From the NCBI RefSeq assembly GCF_030580675.1, contig NZ_JAUQUB010000001.1, positions 930,001 to 994,000 on the forward strand: a DNA stretch of 64,000 nucleotides, written 5' to 3'. The stretch is from Antiquaquibacter soli (lineage in GTDB: Bacteria > Actinomycetota > Actinomycetes > Actinomycetales > Microbacteriaceae). The notes beneath the pieces were generated by a model. The model was not told the origin of the DNA, ran no database searches, and was given only the letters and a program-made list of their open reading frames with translations. The translations under genes and the position numbers were made by a program. Numbering within the stretch: the first letter of the stretch is position 1; the number at the start of each line of letters is the position of its first letter. Below are positions 56,302 through 64,000 of the stretch, piece after piece.

Positions 56302-57516
56302 ATGTCTCGACAACTTCCCCAGGACCCGATCATCCGCGACCTCGTGCTCCAGGCACGTCGGATGCAGCTCAGCCGTCGGCATCTCCTCCAAGGCGGAGCG
56401 ATCGGCGCGGGCGCCCTCGCGCTCGCCGCGTGCGCCCCGGCAGGCTCGACCGCGCCGACCCCGGCCGAGGACAACTCCGCCAACGACCCCTCGCTCGTCT
56501 GGGGCAACTGGCCCGCGTACCTCGACGAGGACGACGCGGGCGGCTACCCGACCCTCCAGCGCTTCGAGGAGCAGTCGGGCATCGCCGTCGAGTACCGCGT
56601 CGACGTCGACGACAACAACACGTTCTACGGCACGATCAAGGACCAGCTCGCCCTCGGCCAGTACCCCGGGTACGACACCTTCTGCCTCACCGAGTGGATG
56701 GTCGCGCGACTCATCCGCTTCGGCTACGTCCAGGAGCTCGACGAGGCGAACATCCCCAACAAGGCCAACCTCGCGCCGGCGCTCCTCAACCCGGACTTCG
56801 ACCCGGGTCGCAAGCTCTCCCTCCCGTGGCAGAACGGCTTCGCCGGACTCGCGTGGGACACCGAGGCGTTCCCGAAGGGACTCGAGTCGGTCGAGGACCT
56901 CTGGCAGGCCGACCTCAAGGGCAAGGTCACCGTGCTCAGCGAGCTGCGCGACACCATGGGCATCCTGCTGCTCGCCCAGGGCGTCGACATCTCCTCCGAG
57001 GACTGGGGCATGGACGAGTACTCGGAGGCGATCGCGACTCTCGAGGAGCACGTCACGAGCGGCCAGATCTTCGGCATCAAGGGCAACGAGTACATGCAGG
57101 ACTTCATCGCCGGCGACGCGGTCGCCGGTATCTGCTGGTCGGGCGACATCACCGTCCTCAACGCAGAGGTCGGCTACGAGCGCTTCAAGTTCGCGCTCCC
57201 CGACTCCGGCGGCACCCTGTGGGGCGACACGTTCGTCGTTCCGATGGGCTCGACGCGCAAGACGAACGCCGAGACCCTCATGAACTACTACTACGAGCCC
57301 GAGGTCGCGGCGGAGGTCGCGGCGTGGGTGAACTACATCACCCCCGTCGTCGGTGCCGCCGAGGTCGCCGCCGAGGTCTACCCGGAGCTCGCCGACAACC
57401 AGCTGATCTTCCCGAACGAGGAGACGCTGTCGAACGCGCACATCTTCCGGACGCTCAGCTCGGCCGACGACCAGGCCTTCAACGCGGAGTTCCAGCGCGT
57501 CGAGCTGGGGGCCTGA
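56302..57516 (+). CDS. Spermidine/putrescine-type ABC substrate-binding lipoprotein
   Basis: The protein has 404 residues of the PotD/PotF family. A twin-arginine motif ([10 protein letters not shown]) and the lipobox LAAC (Cys44) predict export through Tat and lipid anchoring. The mature part has the family's [13 protein letters not shown] start, a [14 protein letters not shown] region and [12 protein letters not shown]. Polyamine specificity is inferred from the family; GABA or related amines are possible. ATG 56302 follows GAAGGAG. Its TGA overlaps the ATP-binding gene start. Confidence 0.9.
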   Translation: MSRQLPQDPIIRDLVLQARRMQLSRRHLLQGGAIGAGALALAACAPAGSTAPTPAEDNSANDPSLVWGNWPAYLDEDDAGGYPTLQRFEEQSGIAVEYRVDVDDNNTFYGTIKDQLALGQYPGYDTFCLTEWMVARLIRFGYVQELDEANIPNKANLAPALLNPDFDPGRKLSLPWQNGFAGLAWDTEAFPKGLESVEDLWQADLKGKVTVLSELRDTMGILLLAQGVDISSEDWGMDEYSEAIATLEEHVTSGQIFGIKGNEYMQDFIAGDAVAGICWSGDITVLNAEVGYERFKFALPDSGGTLWGDTFVVPMGSTRKTNAETLMNYYYEPEVAAEVAAWVNYITPVVGAAEVAAEVYPELADNQLIFPNEETLSNAHIFRTLSSADDQAFNAEFQRVELGA

Positions 57517-58715
57517 TGGCCGCTGGCACGTTCGCCGAGGCCGGCGCCGATCTCGAGCTCGTCGGGATCACCAAGCGGTTCCCCGGGTTCACGGCGATCG
57601 AGGACCTCGACCTCACCATCCCGGCGGGCTCGTTCTTCGCCCTCCTTGGCCCGTCCGGCTGCGGGAAGACGACGACGTTGCGCCTCGTCGCGGGACTCGA
57701 GCAGCCGACCGCCGGTCGCATCCTGATCGGCGGCAAGGATGTCACGAACGTCAAGCCGTTCAAGCGTCCCGTGAACACCGTGTTCCAGTCCTACGCCCTC
57801 TTCCCGCACATGACCGTGCTCGAGAACGTCGCGTTCGGACTTCGTCGCCGCCGCATCGGCGACCCGCTGGGCAAGGCCCACGAGGCGCTGCGGCTCGTGG
57901 AGCTCGACCACCTCGCCTCGCGCAAGCCCCAGCAGCTCTCGGGCGGACAGCAGCAGCGCGTCGCCCTAGCCCGCGCGGTCGTGAACCGGCCCGCTCTGCT
58001 TCTGCTCGACGAGCCCCTCGGAGCACTCGACCTCAAGCTGCGCCGCCAGATGCAGCTCGAGCTCAAGACCATCCAGAACGAGGTCGGCCTCACGTTCCTG
58101 CACGTCACCCACGACCAGGAGGAGGCCATGACGATGGCCGACACCGTCGCGGTCATGAACAGGGGCGAGATCGAGCAGATGGGCGCCCCCGAGGAGCTCT
58201 ACGAGCTGCCGAAGACGGCGTTCGTGGCGAACTTCCTCGGCCAGTCGAACCTGTTCACCGGCACGGTGACCTCGTCGAGCGGAGCGACGATCGTCGTCGA
58301 GGTCGCGGGGGTCAAGCTCGAGGTGCCGAAGGAACGCGCTCAGCGCCACGCCGGCGAGGTCACGATCGGAGTGCGCCCCGAGAAGCTCCTGCTCCACACG
58401 ACCGCCCCGAAGAAGGCCGCTGGGCTCAACATCCTGGGTCCGGGGCGCGTCACGGATGTCTCGTTCAGCGGCGTGAGCACCCAGTACCAGGTCGTCATCC
58501 CGGGCGTCGGCCCCGTGTCGGTGTTCGCCCAGAACATGGTCTTCGGCCCGGTCGTCAACGAGGGTGCCGAGGTGTGGGTGACCTGGACGGTCGATCACGG
58601 CTTCGGACTGCTCGACGAGCCCGAGCCCGGCCCGAAGTTCGCGTCCGACACGGACACGCGCACGATCGCGGTGCAGACCCGGGACGAGCTCCTCGCGGAG
58701 ATCGAGGAGGCGTAG
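57516..58715 (+). CDS. ABC importer ATP-binding protein (PotA-like)
   Basis: The protein has 399 residues. The ATPase has Walker [12 protein letters not shown], signature [14 protein letters not shown], Walker [13 protein letters not shown] and switch [10 protein letters not shown]-terminal TOBE domain (about 240-380) is typical of PotA, which powers spermidine/putrescine uptake. Start ATG 57516 overlaps the binding-protein stop; the longer upstream frame is a shadow. It works with the two permeases that follow. Confidence 0.93.
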   Translation: MAAGTFAEAGADLELVGITKRFPGFTAIEDLDLTIPAGSFFALLGPSGCGKTTTLRLVAGLEQPTAGRILIGGKDVTNVKPFKRPVNTVFQSYALFPHMTVLENVAFGLRRRRIGDPLGKAHEALRLVELDHLASRKPQQLSGGQQQRVALARAVVNRPALLLLDEPLGALDLKLRRQMQLELKTIQNEVGLTFLHVTHDQEEAMTMADTVAVMNRGEIEQMGAPEELYELPKTAFVANFLGQSNLFTGTVTSSSGATIVVEVAGVKLEVPKERAQRHAGEVTIGVRPEKLLLHTTAPKKAAGLNILGPGRVTDVSFSGVSTQYQVVIPGVGPVSVFAQNMVFGPVVNEGAEVWVTWTVDHGFGLLDEPEPGPKFASDTDTRTIAVQTRDELLAEIEEA

Positions 58716-58717
58716 CG

Positions 58718-59632
58718 ATGGCATTCGCCGCCTTCGGGTCGTCCGCGGCCCCCGTCGAGCAGGCTCCGCGCAAGAAGAGCTGGATCGCGTGGGTTCTCCT
58801 CGCGCCCGGTCTCGCCTACCTCGCGCTGTTCTTCCTCACCCCGTTCGTCTCGCTCATCCTGACGTCGCTGCAAGCCCCCGTCGAGTTCGGCGACGTGGGC
58901 CAGTACCAGACGGCGTTCAAGATCGAGAACTACGCGACCGTCATCGAGCAGTACTGGCCGCACTTCCTGCGCGCCTTCGGCTACGCGCTCGTCGCGACGT
59001 TCTTCGCCCTCGTCATCAGCTATCCGCTGGCCTACTTCATCGGAGTGACCGCGCGGAAGTGGCCTCTCCTGCAGGCCCTCATGCTGACGCTCGTGATCGC
59101 TCCGTTCTTCATCTCCTTCCTGCTGCGCACCCTCGCCTGGAAGCAGCTGATGTCGGATGACACGCCCCTCGTGCACGCCCTCAAGGCGCTGTCGATCCTG
59201 CCTCCCGACGGACACCTCACGGGCACCGCGTTCTCGGTGATCTTCGGTCTCACGTACAACTTCATCCCCTTCATGACGCTCCCGATCTACACCAACCTGG
59301 AGCGACTCGACACCCGGTACCTGGAGGCGGGGGCGGACCTCTACGCGAAGCCCTCGACGACGTTCTGGAAAGTGACGGTGCCGCTGTCGATGCCCGGCAT
59401 CGTCTCGGGCACGCTGCTGACGTTCATTCCCGCATCCGGAGACTTCATCAACGCGAGCTCGACCTTCCTCGGCTCGGCGCAGACCCAGATGGTCGGCAAC
59501 GCGATCGAGGCGAACTTCCTCAACCTGCTCAACTACCCGGCGGCTTCGGCGATGTCGGTCATCCTCATGGCCCTCATCCTCGTCATCGTCGGCATCTATG
59601 TGAAGCGCAGTGGAACGGAGGACCTGCTGTGA
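58718..59632 (+). CDS. ABC importer permease (PotB-like)
   Basis: The protein has 304 residues with six predicted membrane helices. The ATPase-contact EAA loop is YLEAGADLYAKPSTTFWKV, and the N-terminal WVLLAPGLAYLALFFLTPF helix is typical of PotB/PotH. ATG 58718 lies two bases after the ATP-binding gene stop, and its own TGA overlaps the next permease start. It forms the membrane channel together with that partner. Confidence 0.92.
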   Translation: MAFAAFGSSAAPVEQAPRKKSWIAWVLLAPGLAYLALFFLTPFVSLILTSLQAPVEFGDVGQYQTAFKIENYATVIEQYWPHFLRAFGYALVATFFALVISYPLAYFIGVTARKWPLLQALMLTLVIAPFFISFLLRTLAWKQLMSDDTPLVHALKALSILPPDGHLTGTAFSVIFGLTYNFIPFMTLPIYTNLERLDTRYLEAGADLYAKPSTTFWKVTVPLSMPGIVSGTLLTFIPASGDFINASSTFLGSAQTQMVGNAIEANFLNLLNYPAASAMSVILMALILVIVGIYVKRSGTEDLL

Positions 59633-60432
59633 CCCGGTTCTCGCTCGGCAAATGGCTGCTGCCGCTCTACAGCGCTCTCGCGCTCATCTTCCTCCTGGTC
59701 CCGATCGTCTACACGTTCGTGTTCTCGTTCAACGCGTCCGTGAAGTCGAACATCGTGTGGGTCGGCTTCACGTGGGACAACTGGCTCAACGTGTGCGCGG
59801 ACGCGAGCGTGTGCGGGGCGTTCGGCACGAGCATCCTGGTCGGCGTCACTGCGACCGTCGCAGCGACCGCGCTCGGCACGCTCATGGCGCTCGCGCTGTC
59901 CCGCTACAAGTTCCGCGCCCGCTCGGCGGTGAGCCTGCTGCTGTTCCTGCCGATGGCGACGCCCGAGATCGTCCTCGGTGCGGGGCTCGCGGCGCAGTTC
60001 CTGTCCGCCGGGGTTCCCAAGGGCTTCGTGACGATCGTCATCGCCCATACCCTGTTCTGCTTGAGCTTCGTCGTGGTGACGGTCAAGGCCCGCGTCGCGA
60101 GCCTGGACCCGGCCCTCGAGGAGGCCGGTCGCGATCTCTACGGCTCGAGCGCCCAGGTATTCTGGCGCATCACCTTCCCGCTCCTGCTGCCGGGCATCAC
60201 CGCGGCCGCTCTGCTCTCGTTCGCGCTGAGCTTCGACGACTTCATCATCACGCGGTTCAACAACGGCGCCGTGACGACGTTCCCGGTGTACGTCTACACG
60301 GCCGCCGCCCGCGGGGTGCCCGCGGAGGCGAATGTCATCGCCTCGGCCGTGTTCCTCCTCGCGATCATCCTCGTCGTCGTCTCGCAGACCACCCAGGCGG
60401 CCCGTCGCAAGAGGCTCGCCAAGCTCAGTTAG
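59629..60432 (+). CDS. ABC importer permease (PotC-like)
   Basis: The protein has 267 residues with six predicted membrane helices. The EAA loop reads LEEAGRDLYGSSAQVFWRI, and the FALSFDDFIITRF segment is characteristic of PotC/PotI, which distinguishes it from the PotB partner. GTG 59629 overlaps the stop of the upstream permease by four bases. An aminotransferase starts nine bases after this gene, tying uptake to catabolism. Confidence 0.92.
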   Translation: MTRFSLGKWLLPLYSALALIFLLVPIVYTFVFSFNASVKSNIVWVGFTWDNWLNVCADASVCGAFGTSILVGVTATVAATALGTLMALALSRYKFRARSAVSLLLFLPMATPEIVLGAGLAAQFLSAGVPKGFVTIVIAHTLFCLSFVVVTVKARVASLDPALEEAGRDLYGSSAQVFWRITFPLLLPGITAAALLSFALSFDDFIITRFNNGAVTTFPVYVYTAAARGVPAEANVIASAVFLLAIILVVVSQTTQAARRKRLAKLS

Positions 60433-60440
60433 GCACCACC

Positions 60441-61793
60441 ATGTACGAGGACCGCGGGCGGCTCGCCGCCCTCTGGGAGACCGAACTCGACGTATTCCGC
60501 GCAGCCCGACCGGCGTCGCACGCCGAGTGGGAGCGCGCCGAGCGCCACATGCCCGACGGCGTGCCCATGCTCTGGATGGCGAAGTGGCCCGGCCCGTGGC
60601 CGGTGTACGTCGAGTCGGCGTCGGGGGCGCACTTCACGTGCGTCGACGGCATCGACCACGTCGACCTCTGCCTCGGCGACACCGGGGCGATGTGCGGACA
60701 CGCTCCCGCAGCATCCGTCGCCGCGATCAGTGCCCAGCTCGCGCGCGGGTCGACCTTCATGCTGCCCACCGAGGATGCCGCGGCCGTCGCCGAGATCATG
60801 AGCTCGCGCTTCCGGGTGCCCGTGTGGCAGTTCTCGCTCTCCGCCACGGATGCCAATCGCAGCCTCATCCGGTACGCCCGGCAGGTGACGCGCCGACCGC
60901 GCATCCTCGTGCACGACTACAGCTACCACGGCACGGTCGACGAGGCCTATGCGACCCTCGACGAGCACGGCAACGTGGTGGCGCGCCGCGGCAACATCGG
61001 CGCCCCCGTGCCGCTCGACCAGACGACCTCGGTCGTTCAGTTCAACGACGTCGACGCACTCGAGCGCGCGCTCGCGACCCGCGAGATCGCGGCCGTGCTC
61101 ATCGAGCCCGCCCTCACCAACATCGGAATCGTGCTCCCGGAGCCGGGCTACCACGAGGCCGTGCGGGAGCTCTGCTCCCGGTACGGCACGATCCTCATCA
61201 TCGACGAGACGCACACGTTCAGCGCGGGACCCGGCGGAATGATCGCCGAGCTCGGGCTCGAGCCGGATGCGGTCGTGCTCGGCAAGAGCATCGGCGGGGG
61301 CATCCCCGCCGGCGCGTACGGGATGACGCGCGAGTTCGCCGACCGTGTGCGCGACTCGCTCGATCTCGAGGACATCGACGTCGGGGGAGTGGGCGGCACG
61401 CTCGCGGGCAACGCTCTGTCCCTCGCCGGAATCCGGGCGACGCTCTCGGAGGTGCTCACCCCCGCCGCGTTCACGGGGATGATCGACCGCAGCACCGAGT
61501 GGACCGCCGGGGTCCAGGCCGCGATCGACGAGTTCGAGGTGCCGTGGCAGGTCACCCAGCTCGGGGCGCGCAGCGAATACAGCTTCCGGGCCACCGCCCC
61601 GCGCACGGGGCGCGAGGCGGCGGACGCGGACGACTTCGAGCTGCAGCAGTACCTCCACCTGCACGCCCTCAACCGGGGACTGCTCATGACCCCCTTCCAC
61701 AACATGGCGCTCATGAGCCCGGCGACGACCGCGGCCGACGTCGAGCGACACACGGTGGCGTTCCGCGAAGCCGTCGTCAGCCTGTACGGCTAG
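60441..61793 (+). CDS. Class III aminotransferase linked to the polyamine importer
   Basis: The protein has 450 residues, a PLP fold type I aminotransferase with overall style close to glutamate-1-semialdehyde aminomutase-like enzymes. The PLP lysine is in VVLGKSIGGGIPAGAYG, and the Asp that contacts the pyridine nitrogen is in LIIDETHTFS. It differs from the aminotransferase at 34047 (GSA-like, not omega type). The substrate is unknown; its position directly behind the importer suggests that it processes an imported amine or amino acid. ATG 60441 has little Shine-Dalgarno sequence. Confidence 0.88.
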   Translation: MYEDRGRLAALWETELDVFRAARPASHAEWERAERHMPDGVPMLWMAKWPGPWPVYVESASGAHFTCVDGIDHVDLCLGDTGAMCGHAPAASVAAISAQLARGSTFMLPTEDAAAVAEIMSSRFRVPVWQFSLSATDANRSLIRYARQVTRRPRILVHDYSYHGTVDEAYATLDEHGNVVARRGNIGAPVPLDQTTSVVQFNDVDALERALATREIAAVLIEPALTNIGIVLPEPGYHEAVRELCSRYGTILIIDETHTFSAGPGGMIAELGLEPDAVVLGKSIGGGIPAGAYGMTREFADRVRDSLDLEDIDVGGVGGTLAGNALSLAGIRATLSEVLTPAAFTGMIDRSTEWTAGVQAAIDEFEVPWQVTQLGARSEYSFRATAPRTGREAADADDFELQQYLHLHALNRGLLMTPFHNMALMSPATTAADVERHTVAFREAVVSLYG

Positions 61794-61802
61794 CGTGGTG
61801 CC

Positions 61803-62360
61803 ATGCCCCGCGAGTACCTGATCTCCGTCGACGTCGAGACCGCGGGGCCGGTGCCGAGCCGCTTCGCCCTGCTCTCGATCGGCGCGTGCCCGATCGACCG
61901 ACCCGAGCTCGGCTTCTACGTGGAGCTCATGCCCGAGCACGAGGCCGTCGCCCCGGGAGCGCTCGAGATCACCGGGCTGTCGATGGAGCAGCTCGCCGAG
62001 GACGGGGAGGCCCCCGAGACGGCCATGCGCGAGTTCGCGGCGTGGATCGCGGAGGTCACGCCCGCGGGCGAGCTACCGGTGTTCGTGGGCTTCAACGCCT
62101 CCTTCGATTGGATGTTCGTCGCGGACTACTTCGAGCGCTTCCTCGGCCGCAACCCCTTCGGCCACTCCGCTCTCGACATCAAGGCGTATTTCATGGGCAA
62201 GACGGGGTCGAGCTGGCAGGAGACGAGCATGAAGCACCTCTCGCCGCGCTATCTCGGCGGGTCTAGGCTGTCCCACAACGCCCTCGGCGACGCTCGCGAT
62301 CAGGCCGCCCTGTTCCGCGCGATCCTCGCCGACACGACCGCGATCAGCGACGAGACCTGA
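61803..62360 (+). CDS. DEDDh-family 3'-5' exonuclease
   Basis: The protein has 185 residues of the DnaQ-like RNase T/DEDDh fold. The catalytic set is visible: Asp10 and Glu12 in ISVDVETAG, Asp102 in NASFDWMF, His158 in LSHNALGDA and Asp163. It is a stand-alone exonuclease, so it may trim DNA or RNA 3' ends. It begins nine bases after the aminotransferase and is followed, after 14 bases, by the unknown protein with a possible nucleotidyltransferase core. The two may be co-expressed. Confidence 0.87.
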   Translation: MPREYLISVDVETAGPVPSRFALLSIGACPIDRPELGFYVELMPEHEAVAPGALEITGLSMEQLAEDGEAPETAMREFAAWIAEVTPAGELPVFVGFNASFDWMFVADYFERFLGRNPFGHSALDIKAYFMGKTGSSWQETSMKHLSPRYLGGSRLSHNALGDARDQAALFRAILADTTAISDET

Positions 62361-62374
62361 GAGGCAGACCGCCC

Positions 62375-63718
62375 ATGAACGACGCTTCTCCCGCGGGGGC
62401 GACGGACGACATCCAGCGCATTGTCGAGTCGGCCCGCCGGCTCGGGGTCGAACTCGACGAGGAGGCCACGACGCAGTGGCTCGCGGCGATCGCGGCCGCG
62501 CAGGCCGATGACGACGTCGTGCTCGTCGACGCCGAGAGCGGCACGTTCGGTCACAAGGTCTCGATGCTCGACTTCAGCCCGCGCGACCTCGAGCGGTTCC
62601 GGCGCATCGGCGCCATCGTCGAGGTGACAGGTCCCGAGGGGGTCGCCGAGAGCGCGCTCGCCCTGTCCGGCTCGGCCGCTCAGTCGAAGATCCAGAGCTT
62701 CCCGGGCGACTGCGACTACTTCCAGCGCCTCAACATCATCGCCCCGACGCGGGACGAGGCGTGCGGCATCCTCGCCCGTCTGATGCGCGAGAAGGTGCTC
62801 GCCACTCTCAGCGGCGACACCTATCAGTTCCTCGAGGCGAAGCTCGGCACGTACGAGTTCGACTGCACCGCGCACGGCTGGTCGAACCACGCCGGCAGCC
62901 CGATCACGTGGACGGCCGCCGACATCGAGGCGGGACGGCTCGAGGTGGAGAAGGCGGATGGCTCGACGGCGATCCTGCTCTGGGACGAGGTCGCCCGAGA
63001 CCCGGGCTGGTGCAAGCTCGACTGGGTCGTCACCGACCCGGCGCGCAAGCAGCTCTCGAACGCGAGCAACGTCATCGATGTCACCTGGGAGGGGCCGGAC
63101 GGCGAGATCGTGCCGCTCGACGGGTACCTCGACGCGTACTTCCAGGAGGTGTACCTCGACGCCGACTCCGTGCCCGTCTTCGCGAAGGTCGCGAAGTTCG
63201 TCTCGGATGACGCGCTCGACGAGTACGTCGAGAAGCTCGAGGGCGAGGTGCGCAAGTACCTCACCAAGCACCTCAACTACGGCAAGGCCGCCAAGCGCAT
63301 GTACAACGTCTTCCGTCTCTCGGGCCGCCATGTCGATGCGGCCTTCGTGCGCGAGCTCTTCGACGAGCCGGCGACGATCCTCTACCAGGTGTGGTCGCTC
63401 ATCGTGACCCTCCAGAATGCGACGCAGCCGGGGTCGGGCATCCCGATCGACGCGGTCCAGGCCCAGGCCGACGAGCTCATCCTCTCGGTGACGCGCGCAC
63501 TCGAGGGCGACGAGGAGACGGAGATCGTCGCCGCGCTTCTGACATTGCGCCGCACTCTCGACGGCCAGGAGGCGGGTCAGGAGCGCACCGACGCGGTCGA
63601 GGCCGCCCAGGCGCGCGTCGTCAATCTCATCAACACGTTCTTCCGGGACCGGCTCGTGGCCGTGCCCACGATCAAGGAGTACATCGACGGCATGCAGGCC
63701 GGCTACACCGCCGACTGA
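62375..63718 (+). CDS. Uncharacterised protein with a possible nucleotidyltransferase core
   Basis: The protein has 447 residues and I do not recognise a named family. The segment GSAAQSKIQSFPGDCDYF (from about residue 99) has Gly-Ser followed by Asp112-Cys-Asp114, the spacing seen in DNA polymerase beta-like nucleotidyltransferases (GS ... DxD). A third acidic residue on a predicted strand is Asp216 in WCKLDWVV. The C-terminal half is helical (YGKAAKRMYNVFRLSG), as in poly(A) polymerase-like enzymes. The assignment is an inference from pattern only. It follows a 3'-5' exonuclease by 14 bases. ATG 62375 follows GAGAGGCAGA. Confidence 0.75.
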   Translation: MNDASPAGATDDIQRIVESARRLGVELDEEATTQWLAAIAAAQADDDVVLVDAESGTFGHKVSMLDFSPRDLERFRRIGAIVEVTGPEGVAESALALSGSAAQSKIQSFPGDCDYFQRLNIIAPTRDEACGILARLMREKVLATLSGDTYQFLEAKLGTYEFDCTAHGWSNHAGSPITWTAADIEAGRLEVEKADGSTAILLWDEVARDPGWCKLDWVVTDPARKQLSNASNVIDVTWEGPDGEIVPLDGYLDAYFQEVYLDADSVPVFAKVAKFVSDDALDEYVEKLEGEVRKYLTKHLNYGKAAKRMYNVFRLSGRHVDAAFVRELFDEPATILYQVWSLIVTLQNATQPGSGIPIDAVQAQADELILSVTRALEGDEETEIVAALLTLRRTLDGQEAGQERTDAVEAAQARVVNLINTFFRDRLVAVPTIKEYIDGMQAGYTAD

Positions 63719-63719
63719 C

Positions 63720-64000
63720 CTAGACCCGCTCGAAGCCCATCCCGAGGTGGCGGCACATCGCCTCGATCTCGCGGGAGACGTCGCGATCGGTGGCGCACGA
63801 GTGGTGGCCGACTCCGGCGAGGCTCCAGCGACGCCACGCCTCCGTGATGGGGCCGGAGTCGAAGACGAAGGCGGCGTTCGCGGTGCCTGAGGAGTGCGAC
63901 GTGCGCGCCGTGAACCGACCGGTCGCGACGACGGCGCCGAGCGAGCCATCCGGTTTCGAGACGATGCCGACCAGGCTCGCCGGGCCTGGAGCGATGGTGA
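63720..64000 (-). CDS. Sugar isomerase-like protein, C-terminal part (cut by window edge)
   Basis: The minus-strand frame ending at TAG 63722-63720 is open to the window edge and encodes the last 92 complete residues. The ending WRRWSLAGVGHHSCATDRD, then MCRHLGMGFERV, resembles the C-termini of L-fucose/L-arabinose isomerases (AEAW-x-GG-x-HH pattern). The paired His could be metal or substrate contacts. It converges on the nucleotidyltransferase-like gene with one base between stops. The rest of the gene is outside the window, so identity is tentative. Confidence 0.6.
   Translation of the reverse strand, partial: TIAPGPASLVGIVSKPDGSLGAVVATGRFTARTSHSSGTANAAFVFDSGPITEAWRRWSLAGVGHHSCATDRDVSREIEAMCRHLGMGFERV

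Overview
The window is one contiguous piece of a high-GC actinobacterial chromosome. Strong C/G third-position bias, many GTG starts, and the gene order argS, lysA, hom, thrC, thrB, rho, prfA, prmC, tsaC, wecA, then a complete F1Fo ATP synthase operon suggest a Micrococcales organism, most likely Microbacteriaceae. That order matches the well-known block around M. tuberculosis Rv1292-Rv1311. The taxonomic call is inference from gene order and protein style, not a search. Coding density is very high and no gap over 300 bases lacks a gene. I see no insertion sequence, integrase, phage gene, rRNA, CRISPR array or replication origin.

Layout. 1-4141: 5' end of a minus-strand tRNA, a transglutaminase-like protein, a lipoprotein, argS and a DUF2993-type membrane protein. 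4256-8966: lysine/threonine operon lysA-hom-thrC-thrB. 9108-16714: transcription and translation termination (rho, prfA, prmC), two tandem HAD hydrolases on the minus strand, tsaC, wecA and an AtpI-like protein. 16828-23639: atpBEFHAGDC; atpB appears to start at a rare CTG. 23642-27041: a small kinase, YaaA, two DNA alkylation-repair genes (ogt, tag) and an aldo/keto reductase. 27044-31343: a TetR regulator with its operator inside a leaderless promoter, then an asymmetric heterodimeric ABC exporter. 31392-38748: YceI, a membrane HELLH protein, a polyamine-catabolism set (aminotransferase, FAD oxidase, Lrp regulator, aminoaldehyde dehydrogenase) and an MFS exporter.

38761-56136 is the most distinctive region: FHA protein, PP2C phosphatase, Ser/Thr kinase, a 1959-residue surface protein (propeller-like N-terminus, Ig-like repeats, FnIII), MoxR ATPase, DUF58 protein, a transglutaminase-fold membrane protein that has lost its catalytic Cys and His, a zinc-ribbon FHA protein, and an EccC/FtsK-type ATPase. 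All are on the plus strand, often with overlapping start/stop codons. It looks like a phospho-regulated envelope or secretion machine built around an EccC-like motor, but without WXG100 substrates or EccB/EccD in the window.

56302-61793 encodes a spermidine/putrescine-type ABC importer (Tat lipoprotein, ATPase, two permeases) with a class III aminotransferase, a second polyamine-related locus. 61803-63718 holds a DEDDh 3'-5' exonuclease next to a 447-residue unknown protein with a possible nucleotidyltransferase core. The window ends inside a minus-strand sugar-isomerase-like gene.

Regulation visible in the sequence: several genes have a -10 box 6-7 bases before the start codon, implying leaderless mRNAs (TetR, ogt, Lrp, aminoaldehyde dehydrogenase, perhaps argS). 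There are dyad operators at the tetR and yceI promoters and one strong bidirectional terminator at 31353-31383.
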